A DNA stretch of 64,000 nucleotides from Roseomonas sp. (GTDB taxonomy: Bacteria; Pseudomonadota; Alphaproteobacteria; Acetobacterales; Acetobacteraceae): the NCBI GenBank assembly GCA_031180725.1, contig JAPSLO010000010.1, positions 1 through 64,000 on the forward strand, in the 5' to 3' direction. A program made the position numbers and the translations under genes. Of this stretch, positions 43,769-53,855 are shown one piece after another. The notes beneath the pieces were generated by a model that was not told the DNA's origin, ran no database searches, and saw only the letters and a program-made list of their open reading frames with translations. The first letter of the stretch is position 1. Each line of letters begins with the position of its first letter.

Positions 43769-44647
43769 CTATCGCGCCTCGAAGTTCTCGCCGTCGCGCA
43801 GGGCCGCGCCTTCCGCGGCGAGCTTGATCAGATGCGCCAGCAGGCTGCGGGCAGCAGCGGGCACCAGGCGGGGGTCCAGTTCCGGACCATAGGCGGCCCG
43901 CACCAACTCCAGCGCGGTGGCGCGGCGGGCGTTGCGCAGGGCTTGCAGCACCTTCGCCTCCCGCTCGCGCCGGTGGGCGGCGAGCGCAGCGACGAAGGGG
44001 GCAGGGTCCGGCAAGGGCGGCCCGTGGCCAGGCAGGTACAGCCGGTCATCGCGCGCCGCGACCTTCGCCAGCGAGGCCATATAGGCGGCCATGTCGCCAT
44101 CCGGCGGGCTGACCACGCTGGTGGACCAGGACATGACGTGATCCGCGCTGAACAGGATGCCGCCCTCGCGCTCCGTCTCCAGCCCGAAGCACAGATGGTT
44201 GGCGCAGTGGCCGGGTGTGTGCAGCGCGGTCAGGCGCCAGTCATCGCCTTCCAGCACGGCGCCATCCGGCAGGATGTGGTCCGGGCGGAAGGTCTGGTCG
44301 CCGCCCTCACCGCCGAGCTCTGGCGGGGTCAGGTGCGGGCCGAAGCCGAAGCTGGCGGCGCCGGTGGCGGCGGCCAGTGCCGCCACGCCGGGCGAATGGT
44401 CGCGATGGGTATGGCTGACCAGGATGCGGGTGATCCGCTCCCCCTCCGTGGCGCGGAGGATGGCGGCCAGATGCGCCGCATCCACCGGGCCGGGATCCAG
44501 CACCGCCACCTGACCGCGGCCGATCAGCCAGGTGTTGGTGCCGCGGAAGGTGAAGGGGCCCGGATTGTCGCAGAGGATACGCCGCACGCCGGGCGCCACA
44601 TCCGCGGCCTCGCCCGGCTTCAGGGGATCGTCCCGCAGGAAGCGCAT
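43769..44647 (-). CDS. MBL-fold metallo-hydrolase
   Basis: A protein of 292 residues. Metallo-beta-lactamase fold with the metal site VSHTHRDHSPG (HxHxDH), HTPGHCANHLCF, SADHVMSW and YLPGHGPPLPDP (last His), then a winged-helix-like C-terminal part. This matches the LACTB2-like group that cleaves thioesters or RNA. I prefer the ATG at 44647, with GAGG 6 bases upstream. The ATG at 44653 overlaps the permease stop (ATGA) and is equally in frame. Confidence 0.87.
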   Translation of the reverse strand: MRFLRDDPLKPGEAADVAPGVRRILCDNPGPFTFRGTNTWLIGRGQVAVLDPGPVDAAHLAAILRATEGERITRILVSHTHRDHSPGVAALAAATGAASFGFGPHLTPPELGGEGGDQTFRPDHILPDGAVLEGDDWRLTALHTPGHCANHLCFGLETEREGGILFSADHVMSWSTSVVSPPDGDMAAYMASLAKVAARDDRLYLPGHGPPLPDPAPFVAALAAHRREREAKVLQALRNARRATALELVRAAYGPELDPRLVPAAARSLLAHLIKLAAEGAALRDGENFEAR

Positions 44648-44649
44648 CG

Positions 44650-45558
44650 TCATCCTCGCCGCCTCACCACCGTCAACTCGCGATGCAGGATATAGAGGCT
44701 GGCCGCCACGATCAGCGCCGCGCCGCCCAGTGTCGCCAGCCCCGGCACATCGCCGAACATGATCCAGCCCAGCAGGATCGCCCAGAGCAGTGCCGAATAG
44801 GAATAGGGCGCGATGGCGGAAACCTGCGCGCTGGCCCAGGCCTCGGTCAGCATTACCTGCGCCACGCCCCCCAGCAGCCCGATGGCCACCAGCAGCGCCA
44901 GGTCGTTCCAGCTCGGCGTCACCCAGACGAAGGGCATGGCGAGGCCGGTGAAGCATGTCATCAGCAGGGACTGCCACATGACGATGGTGGTTGAGGCCTC
45001 GGTTTCCGACAGGCCGCGCACCAGCAGCGTGGTGCAGGCGGAAAAGACGCCGTGCACCACCGCCGCCACGAAGCCCCACTTGGCGCCTTCCGCCAGGCCG
45101 CCCGCGAAGGCGCCCTGCCCCACCGCGATGATGACGATACCCAGGAAGCCCAGCACCACGGCCGAGCCGCGGTGGAGGCCCACCTTCTCCCCCAGCAGGG
45201 GAATGGAAAGCAGCGTGGCGAACAGCGGCGTGCAGTTGGTCAGCGCCTGGTGCTCGGCCAGCGGCAGCAACGTGAGGGCGAAGAAGGAGCAGCCCATCGC
45301 CATGGTCCCGGTCAGCGCCCGCAGCACATGGCCGGGCAAGCGCTTGGTGCGCAGCACCTCGGCCAGGTTGCGGCCGCTGTTGGCGCGCAGCACGATCGCC
45401 ATCACCACCGGCATCGCCAGGAAGGAGCGGAAGAACATCTGCTCCAGGAAGTGGATGCGGTCGCCGAGCAGTTTTACCAGCGCGCTCATCACCGAGAACA
45501 GCGCGCAGGCGCCCAGCATGAAGACCACGCCGCGCCGCATGTTGTGACGCAGCGGCAT
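44650..45558 (-). CDS. EamA/DMT-family permease 1
   Basis: A protein of 302 residues with ten predicted membrane spans as two EamA repeats (about 10-140 and 155-290): MRRGVVFMLGACALFSVMSA at the start, HQALTNCTPLFATLLSIPLL as the typical end of repeat one, and APYSYSALLWAILLGWIMFG in repeat two. It moves small metabolites, direction unknown. Its start overlaps the stop of a second permease by one base (TGATG). The two are paralogues and probably arose by tandem duplication. Confidence 0.88.
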   Translation of the reverse strand: MPLRHNMRRGVVFMLGACALFSVMSALVKLLGDRIHFLEQMFFRSFLAMPVVMAIVLRANSGRNLAEVLRTKRLPGHVLRALTGTMAMGCSFFALTLLPLAEHQALTNCTPLFATLLSIPLLGEKVGLHRGSAVVLGFLGIVIIAVGQGAFAGGLAEGAKWGFVAAVVHGVFSACTTLLVRGLSETEASTTIVMWQSLLMTCFTGLAMPFVWVTPSWNDLALLVAIGLLGGVAQVMLTEAWASAQVSAIAPYSYSALLWAILLGWIMFGDVPGLATLGGAALIVAASLYILHRELTVVRRRG

Positions 45559-46529
45559 CAGGCCGGCCCCTGCGCATCGGCCGGCCGCGCCGGGGCCGCG
45601 ACCGCCGGGGTAGGTGTCGGCGCCTGCCGCCGGTCCTGCGCCCGGCGCAGCCTTTCGCGATGCAGGTTGTAGAGCCCGGCCGCGATCACCAGCGCGGCGC
45701 CGGCCAGCGTCGTCCAGCTCGGCACGTCGGACCAGATCAGGAAGCCCAGCAGCGTTCCCCAAAGGATGGTGGTGTATTCGTAAGGTGCCAGCGCCGAGAC
45801 CGGCGCGATGGCGAAGGCGCGGGCAAACAGGAAATGCGCGCAGCCATTCGCCAGCCCCAGGAAGGCGAGTGCGAAGAACAGGTCCCAGCCTGGCAGCAGG
45901 GGTCCGAGCGGCGGGAAGACCGGCAGCAGCAGCACGCCCATGGGGATATGGGCGAAGAGCAGCCAGAAGGAGACCGCCTGCGGCGTATCCGTCCGCGCCA
46001 GCACGCGAGTCCAGATGCGCGTCATCCCCAGCAGGATGGTGCCGGCCAGCATCATCCCGGCTTCCCAGCGCCACAGTTCGCCGCCCGGCTGCAGCATCAC
46101 CAGCACGCCGAGGAAGCCTAGCGCGGTGCTGGTCATCCGCCGCCAGCCCACCGTCTCGCCCAGCAGCGGGATGGCCAGCACGGTCATCACCAGCGGCGTC
46201 GCGGCATTCACCGCGTAGCTGTCGCCCAGCGGGAACTGGTTGATCCAGGCCAGGTAGAAGGAAACCGTGACGACGCAATGCAGCGTGGAGCGCAGCGCCA
46301 GGAGCGGCACGCGCCGCGGGCGAAGCCCCGCACCGCGCGCGAGCAGCGCGATGCCAATCATGCCGAACACCCCGCGCCAGATCATCGCCACCGCGACGCC
46401 GACCTCCGGCAGCGCCCATTTCACCGCGGCGTCAGCGGCGGAAATGACCAGGTAGCCCAGGCTGATCAGCCCGATGCCACGCAGCGTATCCTGCCGGGGG
46501 GAGAGGAAGGTGGCCGGGCCCTCAGGCAC
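45558..46529 (-). CDS. EamA/DMT-family permease 2
   Basis: A protein of 323 residues with ten predicted spans and two EamA repeats: GIGLISLGYLVISAADAAVK, YAVNAATPLVMTVLAIPLLG and APYEYTTILWGTLLGFLIWS. The second signature is close to that of its neighbour. A Pro/Ala/Arg-rich cytoplasmic tail of about 25 residues is unique to this copy. The GTG start (46529) overlaps the dehydratase stop by 8 bases. Substrate unknown. Confidence 0.87.
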   Translation of the reverse strand: MPEGPATFLSPRQDTLRGIGLISLGYLVISAADAAVKWALPEVGVAVAMIWRGVFGMIGIALLARGAGLRPRRVPLLALRSTLHCVVTVSFYLAWINQFPLGDSYAVNAATPLVMTVLAIPLLGETVGWRRMTSTALGFLGVLVMLQPGGELWRWEAGMMLAGTILLGMTRIWTRVLARTDTPQAVSFWLLFAHIPMGVLLLPVFPPLGPLLPGWDLFFALAFLGLANGCAHFLFARAFAIAPVSALAPYEYTTILWGTLLGFLIWSDVPSWTTLAGAALVIAAGLYNLHRERLRRAQDRRQAPTPTPAVAAPARPADAQGPA

Positions 46530-47355
46530 CGGCCGGATCCAGTTCGGCTTCGGCCGTCATGCAGGTGGCGCCGCTGTCGTCGCGCGTCTCCAGCGCCACA
46601 AGGTTACCGTCGCGCCGGCCCAGCACCGTCAGCGGGCGGCTGTCGAAGCAGGGGCGGCGCCCCCGGAAGGCGAAGCGGCGCAGCACGGCATCCGGCGCCA
46701 GGTCCACCGCCAGATGCGCCATCAGGGTCGCCTGCAGCGGCCCATGCACCACCAGGCCGGGATAGCCCTCCACGCCAGTCACATAGGGGTGGTCGTAGTG
46801 GATGCGGTGACCGTTGCCGGTCAGCGCGGAATAGCGGAACAGCATCACCGGGTCGGGCATCACCTGGCGCGTGACGGCATCGGGCCAGGCCGGGGCGGGG
46901 TCCCCAGCCTTCACCGCCGCCCCCTCGGCGCCGCGATAGACGATGTCCTGTTCCTCCTCCACGGCAATGCCGGCGGGGCCTTCCACCACATGCTTCACAG
47001 TCACGAAGACCAGCCGGCCGGTGCCGCCCGTCTTCTCGTTCACCGAGAGGATGGTGCTGGTGCGCCGCACGGCATCGCCCTCATGCAGCTTCGGGCCTGG
47101 GAAGTGCAGGCGCCCGCCTGCCCACATGCGGCGCGGCAGGTCGTGCACCGGCGGAAGGAAGCCGCCGCGCTTCGGATGGCCGTCCGGCCCGATGCGGTCG
47201 GGCAGCACCCAGTCCTGGAACAGCATCCAGTGCCAGAGCGGCGGCAGGGCGGTGGGCTCCGCCATGCCCAGCGTCGCCGCCATGCCCCGCAGCAGCCTGG
47301 CATCCAGCCGGTCCTCGCGGACCTCGGACCGGCCTACATACTCCTCGAACGACAT
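46522..47355 (-). CDS. MaoC/FAS1-like hydratase (mesaconyl-C4-CoA hydratase type)
   Basis: A protein of 277 residues with two hotdog folds. N-half: LPPLWHWMLFQDWVLPDRIG, PRRMWAGGRLHFPGPKLHEG. C-half: FRYSALTGNGHRIHYDHPYV with GYPGLVVHGPLQATLMAHL, the hydratase-2 motif carrying the catalytic Asp and His. Family members hydrate enoyl-CoA or mesaconyl-CoA esters. The order puts it at the head of the two permease genes and the MBL hydrolase; overlaps suggest one transcript. Confidence 0.83.
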   Translation of the reverse strand: MSFEEYVGRSEVREDRLDARLLRGMAATLGMAEPTALPPLWHWMLFQDWVLPDRIGPDGHPKRGGFLPPVHDLPRRMWAGGRLHFPGPKLHEGDAVRRTSTILSVNEKTGGTGRLVFVTVKHVVEGPAGIAVEEEQDIVYRGAEGAAVKAGDPAPAWPDAVTRQVMPDPVMLFRYSALTGNGHRIHYDHPYVTGVEGYPGLVVHGPLQATLMAHLAVDLAPDAVLRRFAFRGRRPCFDSRPLTVLGRRDGNLVALETRDDSGATCMTAEAELDPAGA

Positions 47356-47429
47356 GCGCCCTGCCCTTCAGGTCTTTTCGCCGCCGTGGGCGGTGGCCGG
47401 GAACAGGCCGAGATAAGCGATCACTGTCC

Positions 47430-49034
47430 TCAATCCTCACGCAGATAGAGCAGGTAGGTGTCCATGTGGACGACCCGCGTATAGGGCCGCCAGGTCTCGG
47501 CGAAAGCCGGATGGCGGGAGAAATAGGCGATGGGGTCGAACTCCTCGGCCCCGCAGCGGGGAATGCCGGAATTCTTCGCCACCAGCACGCCTGCGGGCGG
47601 GGCGCGGGCGAAATCCTCGGCCACGGTGCGGTAGACCAGGAACTCCGGCCGGCTCATCTCCCAGGTGTCGCGGTAGCGCGGCTGGCCTTCGGGGCAGTCC
47701 TGGTAGGCGCCGATCAGCAGCCAGAGATTCATGAAGCGCAGGGTGGAACGCGCCCGCGCATAGTTCAGCGCGGGATAGACCGGATAGATGTCGGGGCCCA
47801 GCACCAGCAGCCGCTCGCCGGCCACCTCGCGGCGCAGCACGGTCGTCATCTCTCCGTCGCGTGTGGCACCGTACCAGATCTGCCGCCAGGGGCTTTCGCC
47901 GCGGATATGCACGGCCGCCACCGCCAGGGCGGCCGCCACCGCCAGGCCAGGCGCCGCGGCCAGGGCGCGCCCGGGCGGAAGCGCGCGGTCGAGCCAGCGC
48001 GCCGCCAGCAGCCCGGCCAGCAGGGCGGTGGCCATGCCCATCGGCACGATGTGGTAGGACCAGCCCTTGTGCTGCACCCAGGCGGAGGCCAGCCCGCCCA
48101 GCCCCACCATCAGCAGCGCCTGGGCCGGCGCCCCGGCCCGGCGGTGCAGCGCCACCGGCACCAGGCAGGCCAGCGCCAGGAAGGCGGCGCCCATCTTGTC
48201 CGTCAGCACCACGTCGAACAGGCCGATATTGCCGGTGTTCAGGTAGTAGCCGACCACCAGCGGCACGACGAAATCGAAGTATTTCGGGAAGAGCAGCGGG
48301 ATGCTGGCGAGGTACACCGCCCAGAGGCCCGCCATCGCCCAGGGCAGCGGATCGCGCAACGCCTTCGCCGGGCCGCGGCGGAGCAGCACCAGCACCTCGA
48401 CCAGCGCCGGCACGGCCAAGAAATGCGGCTTCAGGGCGAAGCCTAGCGCAGCGGAGAGCGTGACCGCCCAGGCCAGGCGCGGCGGCGTCTCCAGCCCCTC
48501 GATCCGGCGGGCGGCCAGGAAGGCGTAGGGGATGGCGAACAGCGCCATCAACTGTTCCCGCTGGCCTACGTCATAGGCGGCCAGCACGCAGGCCAGCGGC
48601 AGCAGCGCATCCAGCACCGCCGCTTCGACCGGGCCCTCCGCCCGGCCCCGCCGCAGGCGCAACGTCATCCGCCAGGCCGCCAGGCAACAGCCCAGCACGC
48701 AGATCAGCAGCGCCTCCACCCCGTCCAGCGGCGTCCACCGGGCGATCAGCGCGGGAATCGCGGTCAGCACGAAGATCAGCGGCGGATTGACGTCGATCAG
48801 TTCACGATAAAGCCGTTCGCCACCCACCCAGCGCTCGGCGAAGTTGAGAATGGCCGCCACGTCGTGGTTCACTGGCGGGGCCAACACCATCAGCAGGAAG
48901 GCGACCGCCGGCGCCCAGGCCAGGGCCCGCAGCAGCCGTGCCCGCAGGGCCATCGCTTGCGCGCGCGGCAGGGAAAGGGGCCGAGTCGGGGCGGCTTCGG
49001 CCGCGCGGCCGGTGCGTGGTGGGGGCGGGATCAT
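47430..49034 (-). CDS. Polytopic membrane protein, GT-C glycosyltransferase-like
   Basis: About 534 residues with ten or more hydrophobic spans. After the first span comes APPVNHDVAAILNFAERWVG, then GERLYRELIDVNPPLIFVLT, which resembles the first periplasmic loop of GT39/GT87-type mannosyl- and arabinosyl-transferases that use lipid-linked sugars. The C-terminal 120 residues are soluble and would face the periplasm. I infer a membrane glycosyltransferase; no catalytic residue can be fixed. The start is doubtful: ATG 49034, 49055 or a later one (MALRARLLR). Confidence 0.65.
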   Translation of the reverse strand: MIPPPPRTGRAAEAAPTRPLSLPRAQAMALRARLLRALAWAPAVAFLLMVLAPPVNHDVAAILNFAERWVGGERLYRELIDVNPPLIFVLTAIPALIARWTPLDGVEALLICVLGCCLAAWRMTLRLRRGRAEGPVEAAVLDALLPLACVLAAYDVGQREQLMALFAIPYAFLAARRIEGLETPPRLAWAVTLSAALGFALKPHFLAVPALVEVLVLLRRGPAKALRDPLPWAMAGLWAVYLASIPLLFPKYFDFVVPLVVGYYLNTGNIGLFDVVLTDKMGAAFLALACLVPVALHRRAGAPAQALLMVGLGGLASAWVQHKGWSYHIVPMGMATALLAGLLAARWLDRALPPGRALAAAPGLAVAAALAVAAVHIRGESPWRQIWYGATRDGEMTTVLRREVAGERLLVLGPDIYPVYPALNYARARSTLRFMNLWLLIGAYQDCPEGQPRYRDTWEMSRPEFLVYRTVAEDFARAPPAGVLVAKNSGIPRCGAEEFDPIAYFSRHPAFAETWRPYTRVVHMDTYLLYLRED

Positions 49035-49177
49035 CTCGCGTGAACTGGGCGTCATCCCAGTCTTGAATGGCGGCAGGGACCTTGCAACCGCATTACGGCG
49101 GTCCCGCGGCAAGTCTGCCCTGCATCCGCCGCTGAGATGCCTTGCCCTTGACGCGCGGGACAGTCACATAGCGTGCC

Positions 49178-49912
49178 GTGGAACTCGCCGAATACGATCT
49201 TATGGACCAGGCCGAAGACGGCATGTGGTGGTACCGCGCCGCCCATGCCCGTCTCCTGGATGCCCTGCGGGAGCGCCCTGGCGCCCCCGGACCGCTGCTG
49301 GATGCCGGCTGCGGCACCGGCGGCTTTCTGCGCGTCCTGGCCCAGATCGAACCGCGCCGCGAAACGGTGGGGCTGGACTACCTGCCCCAGGCAGCCCGAC
49401 GCGCCATGGACAAGTCCGGCCGGCCTGTCACCGCCGGGGATGCGAACCGCCTGCCCTTTGGCAATGCCAGCTTCGGGGCTGCGATCAGCGTGGACGTCAT
49501 CTGCCATCTTGGCGTGGACCCCGCCCGTGCCCTGGCGGAACTGCATCGTGTCCTACGCCCGGGCGGGACGCTGGTGCTGAACCTGCCGGCTTATGAATGG
49601 CTGCGCAGCGCGCATGACGTGCGGGTCCACAACGCGCGCCGCTTCACCCGCGCCGGCGCCACGCGGCTGCTGGAGGAAGCCGGCTTCACCCAGATTTGTG
49701 GCCGCTATTGGAACGGCCTCCTCCTGCCGCTGATGGCCCTTCAGCGGAAAGTGTTGCAGCGCCGGCCCGATGCGCCTTCCGATGTCACGAACTTTCCGCC
49801 CTGGATAGATATGACATTGCATGCCGTATCGGAGGCGGAGCGGTGGATCTCGTCCCACATCGTGCCCATGCCGGCCGGCGGCTCCATAATGATGCTGGCG
49901 ACACGGCCATGA
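49178..49912 (+). CDS. Class I SAM-dependent methyltransferase
   Basis: A protein of 244 residues. YDLMDQAEDGMWWYRAAHARL at the N-terminus, motif I LLDAGCGTGGFLRVL (about 40-54), GLDYLPQAARRAM (acidic residue binding SAM ribose), and LAELHRVLRPGGTLVLNLPA. The opening W-W-Y-R pattern is typical of methyltransferases linked to glycan genes. The GTG start is kept because the conserved region begins before the next ATG (49202). The stop overlaps the GT2 gene ATG by 4 bases. Confidence 0.85.
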   Translation: MELAEYDLMDQAEDGMWWYRAAHARLLDALRERPGAPGPLLDAGCGTGGFLRVLAQIEPRRETVGLDYLPQAARRAMDKSGRPVTAGDANRLPFGNASFGAAISVDVICHLGVDPARALAELHRVLRPGGTLVLNLPAYEWLRSAHDVRVHNARRFTRAGATRLLEEAGFTQICGRYWNGLLLPLMALQRKVLQRRPDAPSDVTNFPPWIDMTLHAVSEAERWISSHIVPMPAGGSIMMLATRP

Positions 49913-50922
49913 GGGAGATGATCGAGGTGAGCAAAATGCAGGGCCGCCCGGAGGGCGCCGTCGGCCTGTCCATCGTGGTGCCGGTCTACCGTGGTGCCGC
50001 GACCGTGGGCGCGCTGGTGGCCGAGCTCTCCGCACTGCGGCCGGCGGGCGGGCTGGAGATCATCCTGGTGAATGATGGCAGCCCCGATAATTCGGGCGAG
50101 GTCTGCCGCGCCCTGCAGAAGACCGCCACCGTGCCGCTGACCTATATCGAGCACGCGCGGAACTTCGGCGAGCACAATGCCGTCATGACTGGCCTGCGCC
50201 ACGCCCGCGGGGATTACGTCATCACCATGGATGACGACCTGCAGAACCCGCCGGAGGAGGTCGTGAAGCTCTATGACCACGCGCGGCTGGGCGGTTGGGA
50301 CGTGGTCTATACCCGCTACGCCAAGAAGGAGCATGAAGGCTGGCGGAACCTCGGCAGCCGCTTTGCCAACGGCGTGGCGGACCTGCTGCTGGACAAGCCG
50401 AAGGGGCTCTATCTCTCCTCGTTCCGCTGCATGTCGGCGCTGGCGGTGCGGGAGGTGACGAAGTACCGCGGGCCCTACCCCTATGTGGACGGGCTGCTGA
50501 TGCAGGTGACGCAGCGGCTGGATTCCATCGAGGTGAAGCACCTGCCGCGCGCCGAAGGCCGCAGCAACTACACGCTGAAGCGCCTGGTCCTGCTGTGGCT
50601 GAACCTGGCCACCAACTTCTCCGTCCTGCCGCTGCGCATGGCGATCCTGGCCGGCCTGGCGATGGGCTTCTTCGGCCTGCTGGGTGCGGTGCTGACCATC
50701 GTCGAGGCCTTCATGGGCGAGACCCCCTCGGGCTGGGCCTCCATGATGACGGTCACGCTGCTGATCGCCGGCGTGCAGTTCCTGATCCTGGGCGTACTGG
50801 GCGAATATGTGGGCCGCGCCTTCCTTTCGGCAAATGGCAAACCCCAAGGGGTGGTGCGCGAGGTGTTGACCACGGAAGGCAACAGCGCCGCAGAGGCCCC
50901 GCGCCAACGCGTGGCGTCCTGA
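49909..50922 (+). CDS. GT2 glycosyltransferase, polyprenyl-phosphate sugar synthase type
   Basis: A protein of 337 residues. GT-A domain with LSIVVPVYRGAATVGALVAE, ILVNDGSPDNS and VITMDDDLQNPPEEVVKLYD (the DDDLQNPP motif of DPM1/ArnC/GtrB enzymes), SSFRCMSALAVREV and a late GRSNYTLKRLVLL. Two C-terminal membrane spans (MAILAGLAMGFFGLLGAVL; MMTVTLLIAGVQFLILGVLG). It would load a sugar on undecaprenyl phosphate at the inner face. ATG starts at 49909, 49918 and 49936 are possible; 49909 gives the ATGA overlap. Confidence 0.9.
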   Translation: MREMIEVSKMQGRPEGAVGLSIVVPVYRGAATVGALVAELSALRPAGGLEIILVNDGSPDNSGEVCRALQKTATVPLTYIEHARNFGEHNAVMTGLRHARGDYVITMDDDLQNPPEEVVKLYDHARLGGWDVVYTRYAKKEHEGWRNLGSRFANGVADLLLDKPKGLYLSSFRCMSALAVREVTKYRGPYPYVDGLLMQVTQRLDSIEVKHLPRAEGRSNYTLKRLVLLWLNLATNFSVLPLRMAILAGLAMGFFGLLGAVLTIVEAFMGETPSGWASMMTVTLLIAGVQFLILGVLGEYVGRAFLSANGKPQGVVREVLTTEGNSAAEAPRQRVAS

Positions 50923-50924
50923 GC

Positions 50925-51278
50925 ATGCTGGCATACTGGTTGACCCTGGCGGCGGCGATCACGACCTCGCTTATCGGACAGGTACTGCTGAAGGCGGGCG
51001 CCACCGGCTCCGTAAGGGCCGGGGCGGGGTTCCTGGACCAGGTCCTCCGCTGGCAGACGCTTCTGGGCCTTTGCACCTATGGTGGGGCCGCGCTGCTCTA
51101 CATCGTGGCACTGCGCAAGCTGCCGATGAGCATCGCCCTGCCCTGCACCGCCGCCAGTTACGTCATCGTGGCGGTGATCGGCTGGGCCATGTTCGGCGAA
51201 AGCCTTAGCCCGCAGAAGCTGATGGCGATCGGGTTGATCTGCGGCGGCGTGGTGCTGCTGGCGACCACGGCGACGTGA
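50925..51278 (+). CDS. SMR/EamA-type small membrane protein, possible lipid-sugar flippase
   Basis: A protein of 117 residues with four membrane spans (YWLTLAAAITTSLIGQVLLKAG; LLGLCTYGGAALLYIVAL; SIALPCTAASYVIVAVIGWAMFGE; LMAIGLICGGVVLLATT). It resembles ArnE/ArnF and small multidrug proteins. Placed 2 bases after the polyprenyl-phosphate GT2, it most likely flips that enzyme's lipid-linked product across the membrane. This role is inferred from position and size. The stop overlaps the next GTG start. Confidence 0.8.
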   Translation: MLAYWLTLAAAITTSLIGQVLLKAGATGSVRAGAGFLDQVLRWQTLLGLCTYGGAALLYIVALRKLPMSIALPCTAASYVIVAVIGWAMFGESLSPQKLMAIGLICGGVVLLATTAT

Positions 51279-51706
51279 CCAGGCGTGGGCTGCGGTCTTT
51301 GCTGCTGGCGGCCCTGCCATTGCTGGCCGGTTGTGCCACAGGTGGCGCGGCGCCGGCTGCCTGCCCGGCCGGGGCCGGAGCCGCGACCATTGCCGAAGCC
51401 TATTTCGGCCGCAGCGTGCATGGCAGGCCCGGCGGCGTGACCGAGGCCGAATGGGTGGCCTTCCTGGAAGAGGTGGTCACGCCGGCCTTCCCCGATGGCC
51501 TAACCGCGCTGGATGGCTATGGCCAGTGGCGGAACCCGCGGGGCGAGATCCTGCGGGAGGCGTCCAAGGTGCTGCTGGTGGTCCTGCCCGGGCAGGACAT
51601 CGCCACCGCCCGCGCACGGCTGCTGCCGGTGGAGCAGGCCTGGAAGGCCCGTTTCCGCCAGCAGAGTGTGCTGACCGTCTATCGCCCCGGCTGCGCGAGC
51701 TTCTGA
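51275..51706 (+). CDS. DUF3574 lipoprotein
   Basis: A protein of 143 residues. Signal peptide with lipobox LLAGC (Cys about residue 19) predicts a lipid-anchored envelope protein. The mature part shows the DUF3574 pattern: AEAYFGRSVHG-like start, GVTEAEWVAFLEEVVTPAFP, DGLTALDGYGQWRNPRGEI and REASKVLLVVL. Biological role unknown for the family. The GTG start overlaps the flippase-like gene by 4 bases, so it belongs to the same operon. Confidence 0.82.
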   Translation: MTRRGLRSLLLAALPLLAGCATGGAAPAACPAGAGAATIAEAYFGRSVHGRPGGVTEAEWVAFLEEVVTPAFPDGLTALDGYGQWRNPRGEILREASKVLLVVLPGQDIATARARLLPVEQAWKARFRQQSVLTVYRPGCASF

Positions 51707-51740
51707 AGCGCGGCCGCGCCGCTGCACGCCTTCACTGGTG

Positions 51741-51759
51741 TGATGCACCGCGCGCATCA
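51741..51759. promoter_or_regulatory. LysR-type operator, site 1 (CoA-transferase operon)
   Basis: TGATGC-N7-GCATCA, 72 bases upstream of the CoA-transferase ATG. Its inner T and A stand 11 bases apart, fitting the T-N11-A box of LysR regulators. Three more copies occur in this island. Confidence 0.7.
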
Positions 51760-51831
51760 AACAGGCATCCCATCGTCCCTACCCCCTGGCGATCGCTCTC
51801 CGCATAACCACGCCATTGCGGGAGGAAACGC

Positions 51832-53048
51832 ATGGGCGACGAGAAGCTGTTGGAGGGCATTCGCGTCCTCGACCTGACATCGGTCGTCGTCGGCCCGGCG
51901 ACCACGCTGCGTCTGGTGGATCTCGGCGCCACCGTCATCAAGGTGGAGACGCCCGAGGGCGACGTGATGCGCAGCCTCGGCGGGCCTTCGAATACCGGGC
52001 ACTTCTCCGGCAAGTTCCTGCATTTCAATCGCGGCAAGCGCTTCATTGCGCTGGACCTGAAGACGCCGGCCGGGCTGGAGGCGATGCGGAAGCTGCTCGG
52101 CACCTGCGACGTCTTCGTCTCCAATATCCGCCCGGAATCCCTGGCCCGGCTCGGGCTGGATGCGGAAAGCTGCCGGGCGCGACAGCCCGCGCTGATCCAC
52201 TGCAACATCACGGGCTTCGGTCCCGGCGGCCCCTATCGCGGGCTGCCCGCCTACGACACCGTCATCCAGGGGGCTTCCGGCATCACGGGCCTTACGCTGA
52301 AGCGCGACGGCGCCCCCAATTTCGTGCCGCTGCTGATCGGCGACCATACGGTGGCGGAGATCACGGCCGGCCATATCTGCGCGGCGCTGGTGCGCCGCCT
52401 GCGCACCGGCCAGGGCGCGACGCTCGAGATCCCGATGCTGGAGACCATGGCAGCCTACAATCTGGAGGAGCATCTGGGCCCCGCCAGCTTCTGCCCGCCA
52501 CTCGGCAAGCCCGGCGATACGCGCGTGCTGGATCCGCATCACCGCCCCGTCGCGACGCGCGATGGCTGGATCACCCTGACCGCCAACACGGATCGCCAGG
52601 CAGCCGCCTTCCTGCGCACCATCGGCCGGCACGACCTGCTGGAGGATCCGCGCTTCCGCACCGTGGCCGACCGCTTCCGCAACGCTAAGGACTGGTATGG
52701 CCTGCGCGTGGATGCGCTGCGCGGCCAGGACACCGCCTACTGGCTGAAGGCGCTGGCCGAGGCCGATGTGCCTGCCATGCCCTGCTACACGCTCGAACAG
52801 GTGGAGGCAGACCCGCATCTGAAGGCCGTCGGCCTTCTCGTCCAGGAGGAGCATCCGCAGGAAGGCACGATCAAGACCATCCGCCCCACCGCCCTCATCG
52901 ACGGCAAGAACTATGACCCCGGCCCACCGGCAAAGCCGATCGGCGCGGATACCGAGACGGTCCTGGCGGAGGCCGGCCTGTCGGCGGCGGAGATCCAGGC
53001 CGCACTGGGCGCAGGTACTGCGCGCACGGCCAAGGCGGGAGCGCAGTC

Positions 53049-53052
<4 letters not shown>
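51832..53052 (+). CDS. Family III CoA-transferase (CaiB/BaiF type)
   Basis: A protein of 406 residues. EGIRVLDLTSVVVGPATTLR start, LVDLGATVIKVETPEGDVMR, SNIRPESLARLGL, NITGFGPGGPYRGLPAYDTV with Asp142 as the likely catalytic carboxylate, and EIPMLETMAAYNLEEHL. It moves CoA between two organic acids, forming the CoA ester that enters the pathway. First gene of a three-gene operon under operator site 1. Its stop overlaps the crotonase ATG by 4 bases. Substrate unknown. Confidence 0.9.
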
Positions 53053-53852
<800 letters not shown>

Positions 53853-53855
53853 ACC

